A DNA stretch of 64,000 bases, taken from NCBI RefSeq assembly GCF_030551255.1, contig NZ_CP130630.1:6305501-6369500 (forward strand), given 5' to 3'. Under the pieces are notes generated by a model. That model was not told the origin of the DNA. It made no database searches and was given only the letters and a program-made list of their open reading frames with translations. The stretch is from Streptomyces sp. NL15-2K. Its GTDB lineage: Bacteria > Actinomycetota > Actinomycetes > Streptomycetales > Streptomycetaceae. This document shows positions 26,178 to 35,460 of the stretch, piece after piece. A program made the position numbers and the translations under genes. The first letter of the stretch is position 1. Every line of letters starts with the position of its first letter.

Positions 26178-27395
26178 ATGGCAGCTGTTTCCGACCTCGC
26201 GTTCGACCCGTGGGACCCGGCGTTCGTCGCCGACCCGTACCCCGCGTACGCCGAACTGCGCGCTCACGGCCGGGTCCACTACTACGAACCCACGAACCAG
26301 TGGCTGGTCCCGCACCACGCGGACGTCTCGGCGCTGCTGCGGGACCGCCGCCTCGGCCGGACTTACCAGCACCGGTTCACGCACGAGGACTTCGGGCGGA
26401 CGGCGCCGGCGGCGGAGCATGAGCCGTTCCATACGCTCAACGATCACGGGATGCTCGATCTCGAGCCGCCGGATCACACCCGGATCCGGCGTCTGGTGTC
26501 GAAGGCGTTCACTCCGCGCACGGTGGAGCAGCTGAAGCCGTACGTCCACGGGCTCGCGAACGACCTGGTGGCCGCCTTGGTGGAGGCGGGCGGCGGGGAC
26601 CTGCTGACCGACGTCGCCGAGCCGCTGCCGGTCGCGGTGATCGCCGAGATGCTGGGGATCCCGGAGTCGGACCGGGCGCCGTTGCGTCCCTGGTCGGCGG
26701 ACATCTGCGGGATGTACGAGCTGAATCCGTCGCAGGAGGTGGCGGCGCGGGCGGTGCGGGCCTCGGTCGAGTTCTCGGAGTATCTGAAGGAGCTGATCGC
26801 CGAGCGCCGTAAGAAGCCGGGTGAGGATCTGATCTCGGGGCTGATCGCGGCGCACGACGAGGGTGACCGGCTGACCGAGCAGGAGATGATCTCGACCTGT
26901 GTGCTGCTGCTGAACGCGGGGCACGAGGCGACGGTCAACGCGACGGTGAACGGGTGGTGGGCGCTGTTCCGCAACCCCGGGCAGCTGGCGTCTCTCCGCG
27001 CCGACCACTCGCTGATCCCGTCCGCCGTCGAAGAGCTCATGCGCTACGACACCCCGCTCCAGCTGTTCGAGCGCTGGGTCCTGGACGAGATCGAGATCGA
27101 CGGCACGACGATCCCGAGGGGTGCGGAGATCGCGATGCTCTTCGGTTCCGCCAACCACGACCCCGAGGTCTTCGCCGACCCCCGTCGGCTCGACCTGACC
27201 CGCGAGGACAACCCGCACATCTCCTTCAGCGCGGGCATCCATTACTGCATCGGCGCGCCGCTGGCCCGTATCGAGCTGGCCGCGTCGATGACGGCCCTGC
27301 TGGAGCGGGCGCCGACACTGAGTCTGGCGGCCGAGCCGCGGCGCAAGCCGAACTTCGTGATCCGGGGGCTGGAGGGGCTCAGCGTCGAGGTCTGA
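26178..27395 (+). CDS. Cytochrome P450 (CYP107-like)
   Basis: A soluble bacterial class I P450 of 405 aa. The haem-thiolate loop is SFSAGIHYCIGAPLAR with Cys357. The I-helix oxygen-activation motif is LLNAGHEATVN (Thr252), the ExxR motif is EELMR, and HTRIRRLVSKAFTPR is the C-helix region. The overall type resembles CYP107-family enzymes that hydroxylate macrolide-like or fatty substrates; the substrate is not predictable. No ferredoxin gene adjoins. TAGCGT lies 6 nt before the ATG, so the mRNA is probably leaderless. The last 17 bp overlap the convergent small membrane-protein gene. Confidence 0.93.
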   Translation: MAAVSDLAFDPWDPAFVADPYPAYAELRAHGRVHYYEPTNQWLVPHHADVSALLRDRRLGRTYQHRFTHEDFGRTAPAAEHEPFHTLNDHGMLDLEPPDHTRIRRLVSKAFTPRTVEQLKPYVHGLANDLVAALVEAGGGDLLTDVAEPLPVAVIAEMLGIPESDRAPLRPWSADICGMYELNPSQEVAARAVRASVEFSEYLKELIAERRKKPGEDLISGLIAAHDEGDRLTEQEMISTCVLLLNAGHEATVNATVNGWWALFRNPGQLASLRADHSLIPSAVEELMRYDTPLQLFERWVLDEIEIDGTTIPRGAEIAMLFGSANHDPEVFADPRRLDLTREDNPHISFSAGIHYCIGAPLARIELAASMTALLERAPTLSLAAEPRRKPNFVIRGLEGLSVEV

Positions 27396-27612
27396 GGTGC
27401 TGGAACAGCGCCCAGCACCCGAGGGAGGCGGCGATGCCGCCCAGGATCATCAGCGGCAACTCGGCGTAGAGCACGCTCCAGTCGGGTGCCTGCTCGAAGC
27501 GCCAGATGCGCTCCCGTACGTCGAGGGACCACACCGCGAGCCCCGCGCCGGCGCCGACGGCGGCGGTCAGACATCCTCCGGCGGCCTGCAAACGTTGTCC
27601 CATGCCTGGCAT
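27379..27612 (-). CDS. Small two-helix membrane protein, unknown
   Basis: A 77-aa protein with two hydrophobic stretches (residues ~12-28 and ~50-70) separated by a polar loop with WRFEQAPDW. Its 3' end overlaps the convergent P450 gene by 17 bp. No family recognised. The second Met (start 27603) is equally possible. Coding is supported by membrane-protein pattern and position upstream of, and on the same strand as, the ABC permease genes, but the evidence is modest. Confidence 0.55.
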   Translation of the reverse strand: MPGMGQRLQAAGGCLTAAVGAGAGLAVWSLDVRERIWRFEQAPDWSVLYAELPLMILGGIAASLGCWALFQHLRPRR

Positions 27613-27649
27613 GGACGAGCGCAGGCCGCCATGGGGTTCCGCCCGCCGG

Positions 27650-29254
27650 TCACGTCGTCATGTCCCGCCGCCGCAGCCCCGCCAGTCCCACCCCGGTCAG
27701 CGCGAGCGCCACGAGAAGAAGGGTCAGCACCGGGCCCCACTGCATCCCTCCGCCCGGCAGCTTGGGCAGATGTCCGAACGGCGACACGTCCAGCACCGCC
27801 TGCGGAACGTCCAGCGCGGGCCCGACCCAGCCGATCAGCAGCACCGCCCCCGCGACACCCCAGGCCGCCATCGCCGCCCGGGGCAGCAGTCCGTGCAGCA
27901 GCACCGCCAGCCCGCCGATGGCCCATACGGCCGGGACCTGCACGAGGCACGCCCCGAGGATCGGCCCGGCCTCCTTGCCGTAGCCCACGGCGAAGCCGAG
28001 ACCGGCGAGCAGCATGATCAGCACGGTCCCGCCGAAAGCCACCGCCAGATGCCCGGCGGCCCACCGCAGTCGGCCCACCGCGTTGGCCAGCACAGGTTCC
28101 GCCCGCCCGGACGTCTCCTCGCCGTGCAGTCGTAGCACCGAGGCGACGATGTAGAGCGCGGCGACCAGGCCGAGCATGCCGATCATCGCGGACAGGAACG
28201 AGTCCGTGAGCCCCGCCCGGCCGCCCATCCGTTCGATGATCTGGCGGGCGTTGTCGTTGTCGCCGACGAGGTCGGCGGCGCCGTCGGTCAGTCCGCCGTA
28301 GACGACCCCGGCGAGGAAGAAGCCGATGCTCCAGCCGAGCACGCTGCCCCGCTGCAGCCGCCAGGCCAGCGCCCCCGCCGACGCCAGGCGGCCGAACGCC
28401 GGTCCCGGCCGGGTCGGCAGGAAGCTCATGCCGATGTCCCGGCGCCCGGCGAGCGCGTAGGCCACGGCGCCCTGGGCCACCACCGCCGCCACCAACAGCA
28501 GCAGCACCCACCAGCGCTCGTCCGCGTACGCGCGCAGGTTCTCCAGCCAGCCGAGCGGGGACAGCCAGGTCAGTACCGACGAGCCGTCGTCGGTCGCCGA
28601 GTCGCCCGCCGCGCGCAGCACGAACGCGGCGCCGAGCACCGCCGCCGTCAGCCCGCGGGCCAGGCGCGCGCTCTCGGTGAGCTGGGCGACGATCGCCGCC
28701 ATCGTCGCGAACACCATGCCCAGACCGGCGATCCCGAGCCCGAGCGCCAGCGCGCCCGAGGCTCCCTGGCCGGCCAGCCCGGCGGTCAGCAGCAGCGCCA
28801 GTACGGCGTTCGCGCCCCCCGCCGTGAGCAGGGCCGCCGTCAGGGAGGCCCGGCGGCCCACCATCCCCGACGCCACCAGCTCCTGGCGGCCGCTCTCCTC
28901 CTCGTCCCGGGTGTGCCGTACGACGATGAGCAGGCTCATCGCGGCCGCCAGCGCGCCCGCGTAGATGCCGACGCGCCAGGCGGTCAGCGCGCCGAGCGAG
29001 TCACCGAAGACCGGGCCGACCATGGCACGCAGCGAGGCGTTGGTCTCCATCTGCCGCAACAGGTCGGCGCGTTCGGCGGCCGTGCCGTACAGGCCCTTCA
29101 GGGTGTTCGGCATGGAGAGGACCATCAGCGCGTTCACCGCGACCCAGACCGGGATCATCGCGCGGTCGCGGCGCAGGGCGAAGCGCAGCAGGGTGCCGGT
29201 ACCGGCCAGTTGGCGGGAGCTCGCGGGCCGTACGCCGAAGGCCGTGGCGGTCAT
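27650..29254 (-). CDS. ABC exporter permease subunit, ABC-2 type
   Basis: A 534-aa integral membrane protein with about 12 hydrophobic segments in two six-helix halves, as in fused actinobacterial exporters. Each half begins with a similar sequence ([15 protein letters not shown] near the start; [20 protein letters not shown] near residue 288). [19 protein letters not shown] and [19 protein letters not shown] are the matching E-loops between helices 2 and 3 that recur in this family. Its ATG overlaps the ATPase stop by 4 bp, so they are coupled. Probable efflux of a drug, lipid or peptide. Confidence 0.88.
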   Translation of the reverse strand: MTATAFGVRPASSRQLAGTGTLLRFALRRDRAMIPVWVAVNALMVLSMPNTLKGLYGTAAERADLLRQMETNASLRAMVGPVFGDSLGALTAWRVGIYAGALAAAMSLLIVVRHTRDEEESGRQELVASGMVGRRASLTAALLTAGGANAVLALLLTAGLAGQGASGALALGLGIAGLGMVFATMAAIVAQLTESARLARGLTAAVLGAAFVLRAAGDSATDDGSSVLTWLSPLGWLENLRAYADERWWVLLLLVAAVVAQGAVAYALAGRRDIGMSFLPTRPGPAFGRLASAGALAWRLQRGSVLGWSIGFFLAGVVYGGLTDGAADLVGDNDNARQIIERMGGRAGLTDSFLSAMIGMLGLVAALYIVASVLRLHGEETSGRAEPVLANAVGRLRWAAGHLAVAFGGTVLIMLLAGLGFAVGYGKEAGPILGACLVQVPAVWAIGGLAVLLHGLLPRAAMAAWGVAGAVLLIGWVGPALDVPQAVLDVSPFGHLPKLPGGGMQWGPVLTLLLVALALTGVGLAGLRRRDMTT

Positions 29255-30162
29255 CGTGCGGCCACCTTCTCCCGTACGTCCTCCTGGTAGTGCCGCATGA
29301 ACAGTTCCTCCAGCGTCGGCGGCGTCGACGTCAGCGACCGCACGCCGGACTCGCTGAGCGAGCGCAGTACGGCGTCCAGCTTGTCGGTGTCGACCTGGAG
29401 CCGGACCCGGTTGCCCTGGACGTCGAGGTCGTGGACGCCGGGGAGACGGGACAGCCCGTTGGGGGCGCCGGCGAGTTCGGCGGTGACGCTCGTGCGGGTC
29501 AGGTGGCGCAGGTCGGCGAGGGAACCGGTCTCGACGGTGCGGCCCTTGCGGATGATGCTGACGCGGTCGCAGAGCTCCTCGACCTCACTGAGGATGTGCG
29601 AGGACAGCAGGATCGTCCGGCCCCGGTCCCGTTCCTCCTCCACACACCGCTGGAAGACCTCCTCCATCAGCGGGTCCAGGCCCGAGGTCGGCTCGTCCAG
29701 GATCAGCAGGTCGACGTCCGAGGCGAAGGCGGCGACCAGGGCGACCTTCTGCCGGTTGCCCTTGGAGTACGTGCGGCCCTTCTTCGTCGGGTCCAGCTCG
29801 AACCGCTCGATCAGCTCGGCCCGGCGCTTCTTGTCGAGTCCGCCGTCGCGCAGACGGCCGTAGAGGTCGATGACCTCGCCGCCGGAGAGGTTGCGCCACA
29901 GCGTCACGTCGCCGGGGACGTAAGCGATCCTGCGGTGCACCTCCACCGCGTCCGTCCACGGATCGCGGCCGAGTACCTGCGCGGCGCCCGAGTCGGCGCG
30001 TAGCAGGCCGAGCAGGACGCGGATGGCGGTGGACTTGCCGGCGCCGTTCGGGCCCAGGAAGCCGTGGACCTCACCGGTTTCGACGTCCAGGTCGAGGCCG
30101 TCGAGGGCGTGCGTGCTGCCGAACGACTTGTGCAGTCCGGAGACGGTCATTGCCTTGGTCAT
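29251..30162 (-). CDS. ABC exporter ATP-binding subunit
   Basis: A 303-aa ATPase driving the overlapping permease. Walker [15 protein letters not shown] (residues ~37-50), signature in the variant form [16 protein letters not shown], Walker [15 protein letters not shown] and the switch His in [12 protein letters not shown]. The C-terminal ~85 residues after [10 protein letters not shown] form the accessory domain of drug/antibiotic exporters (DrrA-like). It is divergent from a MarR-like regulator with a palindromic operator between them, suggesting ligand-induced derepression. Confidence 0.93.
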   Translation of the reverse strand: MTKAMTVSGLHKSFGSTHALDGLDLDVETGEVHGFLGPNGAGKSTAIRVLLGLLRADSGAAQVLGRDPWTDAVEVHRRIAYVPGDVTLWRNLSGGEVIDLYGRLRDGGLDKKRRAELIERFELDPTKKGRTYSKGNRQKVALVAAFASDVDLLILDEPTSGLDPLMEEVFQRCVEEERDRGRTILLSSHILSEVEELCDRVSIIRKGRTVETGSLADLRHLTRTSVTAELAGAPNGLSRLPGVHDLDVQGNRVRLQVDTDKLDAVLRSLSESGVRSLTSTPPTLEELFMRHYQEDVREKVAAR

Positions 30163-30182
30163 GCTTCAGAACGTACGCTTCT

Positions 30183-30198
30183 TTCAGAAATTTGTGAA
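30183..30198. promoter_or_regulatory. Palindromic operator between ABC exporter and regulator
   Basis: TTCAgAAATTTgTGAA, a 16-bp palindrome with one mismatched pair, in an AT-rich patch 21 bp upstream of the ABC ATPase start and 77 bp upstream of the regulator start. Probable binding site of the regulator at 30275. Confidence 0.6.
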
Positions 30199-30274
30199 GT
30201 TAAGGAAGCGTCAAAATGACGGATAGACTCGTGACCGGGGTCTGAGCAGGGCGGGCAGGGGAGATGATCGGGGC

Positions 30275-30772
30275 ATGACGGAAGCAGCCGGGGCCGGACG
30301 GGACACGGAGGCGGTCTCGCGCTTCGTGGAGCACTTCGCGGCTCAGCTCGTCGAGGCCGGCCTGCCGCGCATGCCCGCCCGGGTCTTCGCCGCGCTGCTC
30401 GCCTCCGACGCCGGCACCCTGACCTCCGCCGAACTGGGCGAACAGCTGCGGATCAGCCCCGCGGCCGTCTCCGGGGCGGTGCGCTACCTGGCACAGGTCC
30501 ACATGGTCTCGCGCGAGCGTGAGCCCGGCTCGCGCCGGGAGCGGTACCGGGTGCACAGCGACCAGTGGTACGAGGCGCTCACCAACCGCAACGCGATCAT
30601 CAAGCGCTGGGAGGACGCCCTGCGCGAGGGCGTCACCAGCCTGGGCGCGGACTCCCCGGCGGGCCGTCGGCTGGCGGAGACCCTCGCCTTCTTCGAGTTC
30701 GTCGAGGGTGAGGTCGAGGCCATGATGGAGCGCTGGCGCGTACACCGGGACAGGATGTTCGGCCGGGACTGA
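30275..30772 (+). CDS. MarR/GbsR-type transcriptional regulator
   Basis: The 165-aa protein has a winged helix-turn-helix: MPARVFAALLASDAGTLTSAELGEQLRISPAAVSGAVRYLAQVHMVSREREPGSRRERYRV (residues ~33-92), then a C-terminal helical dimer region. The form resembles the GbsR/MarR family that often controls divergent ABC exporters in Streptomyces. It is transcribed away from the exporter genes, with a palindrome between, so it most likely represses them and itself. The effector is unknown. GGGGAGATGATC lies before the ATG. Confidence 0.86.
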   Translation: MTEAAGAGRDTEAVSRFVEHFAAQLVEAGLPRMPARVFAALLASDAGTLTSAELGEQLRISPAAVSGAVRYLAQVHMVSREREPGSRRERYRVHSDQWYEALTNRNAIIKRWEDALREGVTSLGADSPAGRRLAETLAFFEFVEGEVEAMMERWRVHRDRMFGRD

Positions 30773-31037
30773 CCCGTAATGCGAAACCCCCCGCCGGAGG
30801 CGGCGGCAATGGCATCGCCCGTGTTACTGGTGAGTGAATATAATTCCTGGCCCGGCACTAATGTCTCGCCATGGCGACGGTGGTGAATCCTGCTCACGGT
30901 ATCTCCACCTCGGTCGTTCGAAGTGATCACTTAATTGTTGCGGCACCATCGTAGTGTTTCGGTGTCGAGCCCTCGAAGGCCTCGATCTTATGCGAGGGAT
31001 TTTCGTCGCACTCTTGGATCAGAAAGAACAAAGATTC

Positions 31038-32174
31038 ATGCGCGTACTTCTGTCCAGCACTCCGCTGGCCGGCCACCTCATCCCCCTGTTGCCCCTGGCC
31101 CGAGCCTTTCGGGAGCGTGGCGACAACGTTGCTCTCGTAACCGGTTCCAGCGCGGTACCGTTCGTCGCTGATGAGGAAATCGAGTTCCTTCCGGCAGGCC
31201 CCGAGCTGGAGGCGATGTTCAAAGAGGTTCTGCGGACTACCGGGCATGACCTGATGGAGCAGGGCCCCACCGTCGAGACGGAGGCGGAGCTTTTCGCCAG
31301 TGCGCGTGTCGATCTGACCATCGATGACGCGCTGGCCCAGGCGCGCGCCTGGGAGCCGGACCTGATCCTCTCCGAACACTTCGATTTCATCGGCCCCTTG
31401 GTGGGAGCGGTTCTCGGAGTTCCGGCCGCCTCACTGGCCTTCGGCGTCGCGATGCTGCCCGAGACGGTCGAGGCCACGACGGCTCGTGTCCGCAGCCGCT
31501 ACAAGGCACGCGGACTGGCGTACGCACCGGCGCGCTGGTACCTGGACACCTGCCCTCCCGCACTCCAACGGCCGGGCTGGGAAGCGCCCGAGGGCAGGAT
31601 CGCCCTGCGTCCTGAGCCGCACCGGAAGCCGGGCCAGGAGGTGCCGGCGAGGACGCAGCGTGGCGACCGCCGCCCGCGTGTCCTGGTGTCCTTCGGAACG
31701 GTGTTCTCATCATCGCAGGCCGTCGGTCCTCTGCTGCGTGCGCTGCTCGAGCAGGACGTCGACGTGCGTGTCACTCTCCTTTCCTCCGTGCCGGAGGAGT
31801 TCGCCGTGGACGCCGAGGACAGGCTGGAGTTCGCGGCATACAAGCCGTTCGTCGAACTGCTGCAGGATGTCGATGTCGTGCTGACGCACGGGGGCGCGGG
31901 CACCGTTCTCGGCGCGCTGTGCCTGGGCATCCCGATGGTCGTGGTACCGCAGGGAGCGGACCAACCCATTCAGGCCGAACGTGTGGCCGCTGCCGGGGCG
32001 GGCATCTCCTTCCCGCTCGGTGGAGTGGCCCCGGAGCGGGTGGCCGAGGCGGTGCGCGAGGTTCTGGCTGAGCGGGATTACCGCGATGCCGCCGAGAAGA
32101 TCGCCGCGCAGATCGCCGAGTACGACAGCTCCCCGGATGTCGCCGAACAACTCGCCGCCGCTCTTGCGCGATAG
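31038..32174 (+). CDS. GT1-family glycosyltransferase (MGT/EryCIII-like)
   Basis: A 378-aa protein. N-terminal acceptor domain begins MRVLLSSTPLAGHLIPLLPLARAFRERGD, typical of GT-B natural-product glycosyltransferases. The C-terminal donor domain has VLVSFGTVFSSS and the nucleotide-sugar motif VDVVLTHGGAGTVLGALCLGIPMVVVPQGADQPIQAERV. The ATG at 31038 gives the canonical N-terminus; the frame is open to 30954 but without similarity. No clear ribosome site. The leader and 5' region are AT-richer than surroundings, and remnants of two dTDP-sugar genes follow, so it may be the survivor of a deoxysugar gene set. Acceptor unknown. Confidence 0.88.
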   Translation: MRVLLSSTPLAGHLIPLLPLARAFRERGDNVALVTGSSAVPFVADEEIEFLPAGPELEAMFKEVLRTTGHDLMEQGPTVETEAELFASARVDLTIDDALAQARAWEPDLILSEHFDFIGPLVGAVLGVPAASLAFGVAMLPETVEATTARVRSRYKARGLAYAPARWYLDTCPPALQRPGWEAPEGRIALRPEPHRKPGQEVPARTQRGDRRPRVLVSFGTVFSSSQAVGPLLRALLEQDVDVRVTLLSSVPEEFAVDAEDRLEFAAYKPFVELLQDVDVVLTHGGAGTVLGALCLGIPMVVVPQGADQPIQAERVAAAGAGISFPLGGVAPERVAEAVREVLAERDYRDAAEKIAAQIAEYDSSPDVAEQLAAALAR

Positions 32175-32223
32175 ACAGCCGCATCAGGTCGTCGACCCGT
32201 CGACCACCAGGGAATGCAGGAAA

Positions 32224-32288
32224 TGAAAGCCCTTGTCCTCGCAGAGGGCGCGGGCACGCGCTTGCGGGCCATCACCCACACAGGGCGA
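32224..32288 (+). pseudogene. Remnant of glucose-1-phosphate thymidylyltransferase (rmlA-like)
   Basis: The ATG at 32224, with AGGAA before it, opens MKALVLAEGAGTRLRAITHT, which matches the start of RmlA/StrD-type nucleotidyltransferases (consensus KALVL..G.GTRLRP.THT, with the second Gly and the Pro replaced). After about 20 codons similarity ends and a palindrome begins, so about 93% of the gene is gone. The enzyme makes dTDP-glucose, the first step to deoxysugars used by GT1 enzymes such as the adjacent one. Confidence 0.72.
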
Positions 32289-32346
32289 GCTGGGCCAGGA
32301 CGTCCTGGCCCAGCATCCCGCCCGCGCCGGTGACCAGCCCGCCAGT
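32283..32346 (-). pseudogene. Remnant of dTDP-4-dehydrorhamnose reductase (rmlD-like)
   Basis: On the minus strand, 32343 downwards reads GLVTGAGGMLGQDVLAQLAL, the N-terminal NAD(P)-binding motif of RmlD-type reductases (consensus WLVTGA.GMLG.DV). It stops after about 23 codons. It faces the rmlA-like remnant, so the 3' parts of two convergent genes were lost between them. Its coding for LGQDVLAQ makes up the palindrome at 32289-32314. Confidence 0.68.
32289..32314. terminator. Perfect 26-bp palindrome, probable bidirectional terminator
   Basis: Each half is gctgggccaggac; the whole is self-complementary with no loop, 115 bp after the glycosyltransferase stop and 43 bp beyond the permease stop, between the convergent genes. 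It coincides with the junction of the two sugar-gene remnants. Confidence 0.6.
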
Positions 32347-32356
32347 TGCCGTACGA

Positions 32357-33868
32357 CTACCGCTCCTTCGTCTCCTCCAACACCGTCCGCCCGAGCAGCG
32401 CGTACCGGGACGGGTCGCGCCGCTTGAGGTACTGCGCGTACCCGATGCCCACCGCCGCGACCAGCGCCACCAGCCACGGCGTCGCCTTCAGCACCAGGGA
32501 GCCGGACTCCGGGCCGGCCGCCGCGCTCATGTTGGACACCAGCAGGACGACGACCGCGAGCATGGCCACCCCACCCACCAGCGGGGCGACGAACGTCCTG
32601 AACCAGTGCCGGCTCTCGGGGTGGTGCGAGCGGAAGTACGCCAGTACCGCGAAGGAGCACACCGCCTGGACGACGAGGATCGCCATGGTGCCGAGGATGG
32701 CGAGCAGGACGTACGTACCGGTGTACGGGTCCTTGCCCGCGATCCAGAACGCGGCGAGCAGCACCCCGCTCACGATCGTCTGGACCAGACCTGCGATGTG
32801 CGGGGAGCCGTGACTGGCGTGCGTACGGCCGATGGTGTTCTTCAGCGACGGCAGGACTCCCTCGCGGCCCAGCGCGTACATGTAGCGGGAGGCGCAGTTG
32901 TGGAAGGCCATGCCGCAGGCCAGCGAGCCGGTGATCATCAGCCACTGCATGACGACGACCGCCCAGTGGCCGACGTACTGCTCGGTCGGGTTGAAGAACA
33001 AGGCCAGGGGGTTCGCGGAGGAGGCGGCCGCCACGGCCTCCTTCTCGCCGTTGCCCGTGATGGCCATCCAGGAGACGAAGACGTAGAAGACGCCGACGCC
33101 CAGGACCGAGATCATCGTCGCCTTGGGGATGATCTTCTTCGGGTCGCGGGACTCCTCGCCGTACATCGCCGTCGACTCGAAGCCGACCCACGACCAGAAG
33201 GCGAAGAAGAGGCCGAGTCCGGCGGAGGTGCCCTGGAAGGCGTTGACCGGGTTGACGGGGCCGAAGGTGAAGCCGTCCGGGCCGCCGCCGTGCAGGGCCA
33301 CGGACCCGGCCATCAGGCCGAGGATGAGGACCTCGGTGGCCAGCAGCACCACGAGCACCTTCTCGGCGACGGAGATACCGAACCAGGTGCCCATCGCGTT
33401 GATCCCGAGCATCAGCGCCGCGAACAGCCACCACGGCACGCTCAGCCCGGTCTGGTCCTCCAGGGTCGTCGTCGCGAAGACCGAGAAGATGCCGATCAGG
33501 GCCGGCTCGAAGACGACGTACGCGAAGGTCGCGAGGAGTCCGGAGGCCAGACCCACGGTGCGGCCGAGGCCGTAGGAGATGAAGCCGTAGAAGGCGCCGG
33601 TGGAGGTGATGTGCTTCGCCATCGACGTGAAGCCGACGGAAAAGATTCCCAGTACGACCATTGCGACGAGGTAGCTCGCCGGGGCGCCGATGCCGTTGCC
33701 GGACGACACGATGAAGGGCACGTTGCCGGTCATCGCGGTGATCGGCGCGGCGGTCGCGATGGCCATGAAGACCACCCCGAGCAGGCCCACGGCGTTGGGC
33801 TTGAGCCGGTGGACGGTCGCCTCGCCGCCCGTCTTCCCCTCGGGGGCGACGCCCTCCTGTACTGCCAT
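32357..33868 (-). CDS. APC-family amino acid/amine permease, probably ethanolamine
   Basis: The 503-aa protein has about 12 membrane helices and the APC N-terminal pattern LKPNAVGLLGVVFMAIATAAPITAMTGNVPF, followed by FTSMAKHITSTGAFYGFISYGLG and FAFWSWVGFESTAMYGEESRDPKKIIPKA. The ATG at 33868 has GGAAGGGG upstream; the frame is open further but not conserved. It is divergent from eutBC across about 200 bp. Because eutBC handle ethanolamine, uptake of ethanolamine or a related amine is the likely role, inferred from position. Confidence 0.85.
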   Translation of the reverse strand: MAVQEGVAPEGKTGGEATVHRLKPNAVGLLGVVFMAIATAAPITAMTGNVPFIVSSGNGIGAPASYLVAMVVLGIFSVGFTSMAKHITSTGAFYGFISYGLGRTVGLASGLLATFAYVVFEPALIGIFSVFATTTLEDQTGLSVPWWLFAALMLGINAMGTWFGISVAEKVLVVLLATEVLILGLMAGSVALHGGGPDGFTFGPVNPVNAFQGTSAGLGLFFAFWSWVGFESTAMYGEESRDPKKIIPKATMISVLGVGVFYVFVSWMAITGNGEKEAVAAASSANPLALFFNPTEQYVGHWAVVVMQWLMITGSLACGMAFHNCASRYMYALGREGVLPSLKNTIGRTHASHGSPHIAGLVQTIVSGVLLAAFWIAGKDPYTGTYVLLAILGTMAILVVQAVCSFAVLAYFRSHHPESRHWFRTFVAPLVGGVAMLAVVVLLVSNMSAAAGPESGSLVLKATPWLVALVAAVGIGYAQYLKRRDPSRYALLGRTVLEETKER

Positions 33869-34071
33869 CGGGTGGCCCCTTCCTGGTTGCCGTGATCGCT
33901 GCACACACTGCCGCTGGACCGGAACTCTGTCTCCCGAATGAGTCGGTCAAGGGTTGCGAGGCGTTAAATGTTTGTCAACCAGACCTTTAGAAAACGCGTG
34001 CGGCGAACGCTCTTGTTAACTCTCCGGCGGTCCGTGGACCGGGCCCCGGCGCGTCTCGTAGCGTCGCCGCC

Positions 34072-35460
34072 ATGAGCGCCTACACCTCCACCCTCGGCGG
34101 CGAGCGCCACCGCTTCGACTCCCTCGCCCGCCTGCTCGCCGCCGCGAGCCCCGAGCGCTCCGGCGACCGGCTCGCCGGGCTCGCGGCTTCGTCGGCGCAG
34201 GAGCGGGTCGCGGCGCGCTGGGCGCTGGCGGAGGTGCCGCTCGCCACGTTCCTGGCCGAGCCGGTGATCCCGTACGAGACAGACGACGTGACCCGGCTGA
34301 TCCTCGACACGCACGACACGGCGGCCTTCGCGCCGGTGGCCGGCATGACGGTCGGCGAGCTGCGGGAGTGGCTGCTGTCGGAGGCGGCGGACGCGACGGC
34401 GCTGGCCGCGCTGGCGCCCGGGCTGACACCGGAGATGGTGGCGGCGGTGTCCAAGCTGATGGGCAACGCGGATCTGGTCGCGGTGGCCCGCAAGGTGCGG
34501 GTCGTGACCGCCTTCCGCTCGACGATCGGTCTGCCGGGACGGCTGGCGACCCGCCTCCAGCCCAACCACCCCACCGACGACCCGGCGGGTGTGGCGGCCG
34601 CGCTGCTCGACGGCCTGCTGCTCGGCTCCGGCGACGCGGTCATCGGCATCAACCCGGCCACGGACAGCCCCAAGGCGGTACGGCAGCTGCTGGAGCTGTT
34701 GGACGGAGTGATCGCGCGGTACGCGATCCCGACGCAGTCGTGCGTGCTGTGCCATGTGACGACGAGCGTGGACCTGATGGAGCGGGGTGCTCCGGTGGAC
34801 CTCGTCTTCCAGTCCATCGCGGGGACGCAGGCGGCGAACGCCTCCTTCGGCGTCACGCTGTCCCTGCTGGACGAGGCGCACGAGGCGGTGCGGGCGCTCG
34901 GGCGGGGCACGGTGGGCTCGCAGGCCATGTACTTCGAGACGGGCCAGGGCAGCGCCCTCTCCGCAGACGCCCACCACGGGGTGGACCAGCAGACGGTGGA
35001 GGCGAGGGCGTACGCGGTGGCACGCCGCTACGACCCGCTCCTGGTGAACACCGTGGTCGGCTTCATCGGCCCCGAGTACCTCTACGACGGCCGGCAGATC
35101 CTGCGCGCCGCCCTGGAGGACCACTTCTGCGGCAAGCTGCTCGGCCTGCCGATGGGCCTGGACATCTGCTACACGAACCACGCGGACGCCGATGACGACG
35201 ACGTGGCGACGATGCTCACCATGCTGGGCGTGGCCGGCGCGTCCTTCGTGATCTGCACGCCGGGGGGCGACGACATCATGCTCAACTACCAGTCGGCCTC
35301 GTACCACGACGCGTTGTACCTGCGGCAGGTGCTGGGGCTGCGCCCGGCACCGGAGTTCGAGGCGTGGCTCGCGTCGATCGGGCTGCTGGACGAACGCGGC
35401 GGTATCCGCGAGGTCACCTCGCATCCGCTGACGGCGATCGGACGGGAAGTGGCGGCATGA
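34072..35460 (+). CDS. eutB: Ethanolamine ammonia-lyase, large subunit
   Basis: Coenzyme-B12-dependent enzyme converting ethanolamine to acetaldehyde and ammonia; EutB is the catalytic TIM barrel. At 462 aa the length is standard. Conserved stretches: KLMGNADLVAVARKVRV, GLPGRLATRLQPNHPTDDP, GDAVIGINPATDS, CHVTTSVDLMERGAPVDLVFQSIAGTQAANASFGV, MYFETGQGSALSADAHHGVDQQTVEAR, DICYTNHADAD and TPGGDDIMLNYQSASYHD. TAGCGT lies 7 nt before the ATG, so the start is probably leaderless. It overlaps eutC by 4 bp. No microcompartment genes are present, as usual in actinomycetes. Confidence 0.95.
   Translation: MSAYTSTLGGERHRFDSLARLLAAASPERSGDRLAGLAASSAQERVAARWALAEVPLATFLAEPVIPYETDDVTRLILDTHDTAAFAPVAGMTVGELREWLLSEAADATALAALAPGLTPEMVAAVSKLMGNADLVAVARKVRVVTAFRSTIGLPGRLATRLQPNHPTDDPAGVAAALLDGLLLGSGDAVIGINPATDSPKAVRQLLELLDGVIARYAIPTQSCVLCHVTTSVDLMERGAPVDLVFQSIAGTQAANASFGVTLSLLDEAHEAVRALGRGTVGSQAMYFETGQGSALSADAHHGVDQQTVEARAYAVARRYDPLLVNTVVGFIGPEYLYDGRQILRAALEDHFCGKLLGLPMGLDICYTNHADADDDDVATMLTMLGVAGASFVICTPGGDDIMLNYQSASYHDALYLRQVLGLRPAPEFEAWLASIGLLDERGGIREVTSHPLTAIGREVAA

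Noticed and set aside
31038..32346. A complete secondary-metabolite cluster around the glycosyltransferase and P450
   Set aside because: No polyketide or peptide synthase genes; the P450 lies 5 kb away behind an unrelated ABC operon, and the sugar genes are only remnants.
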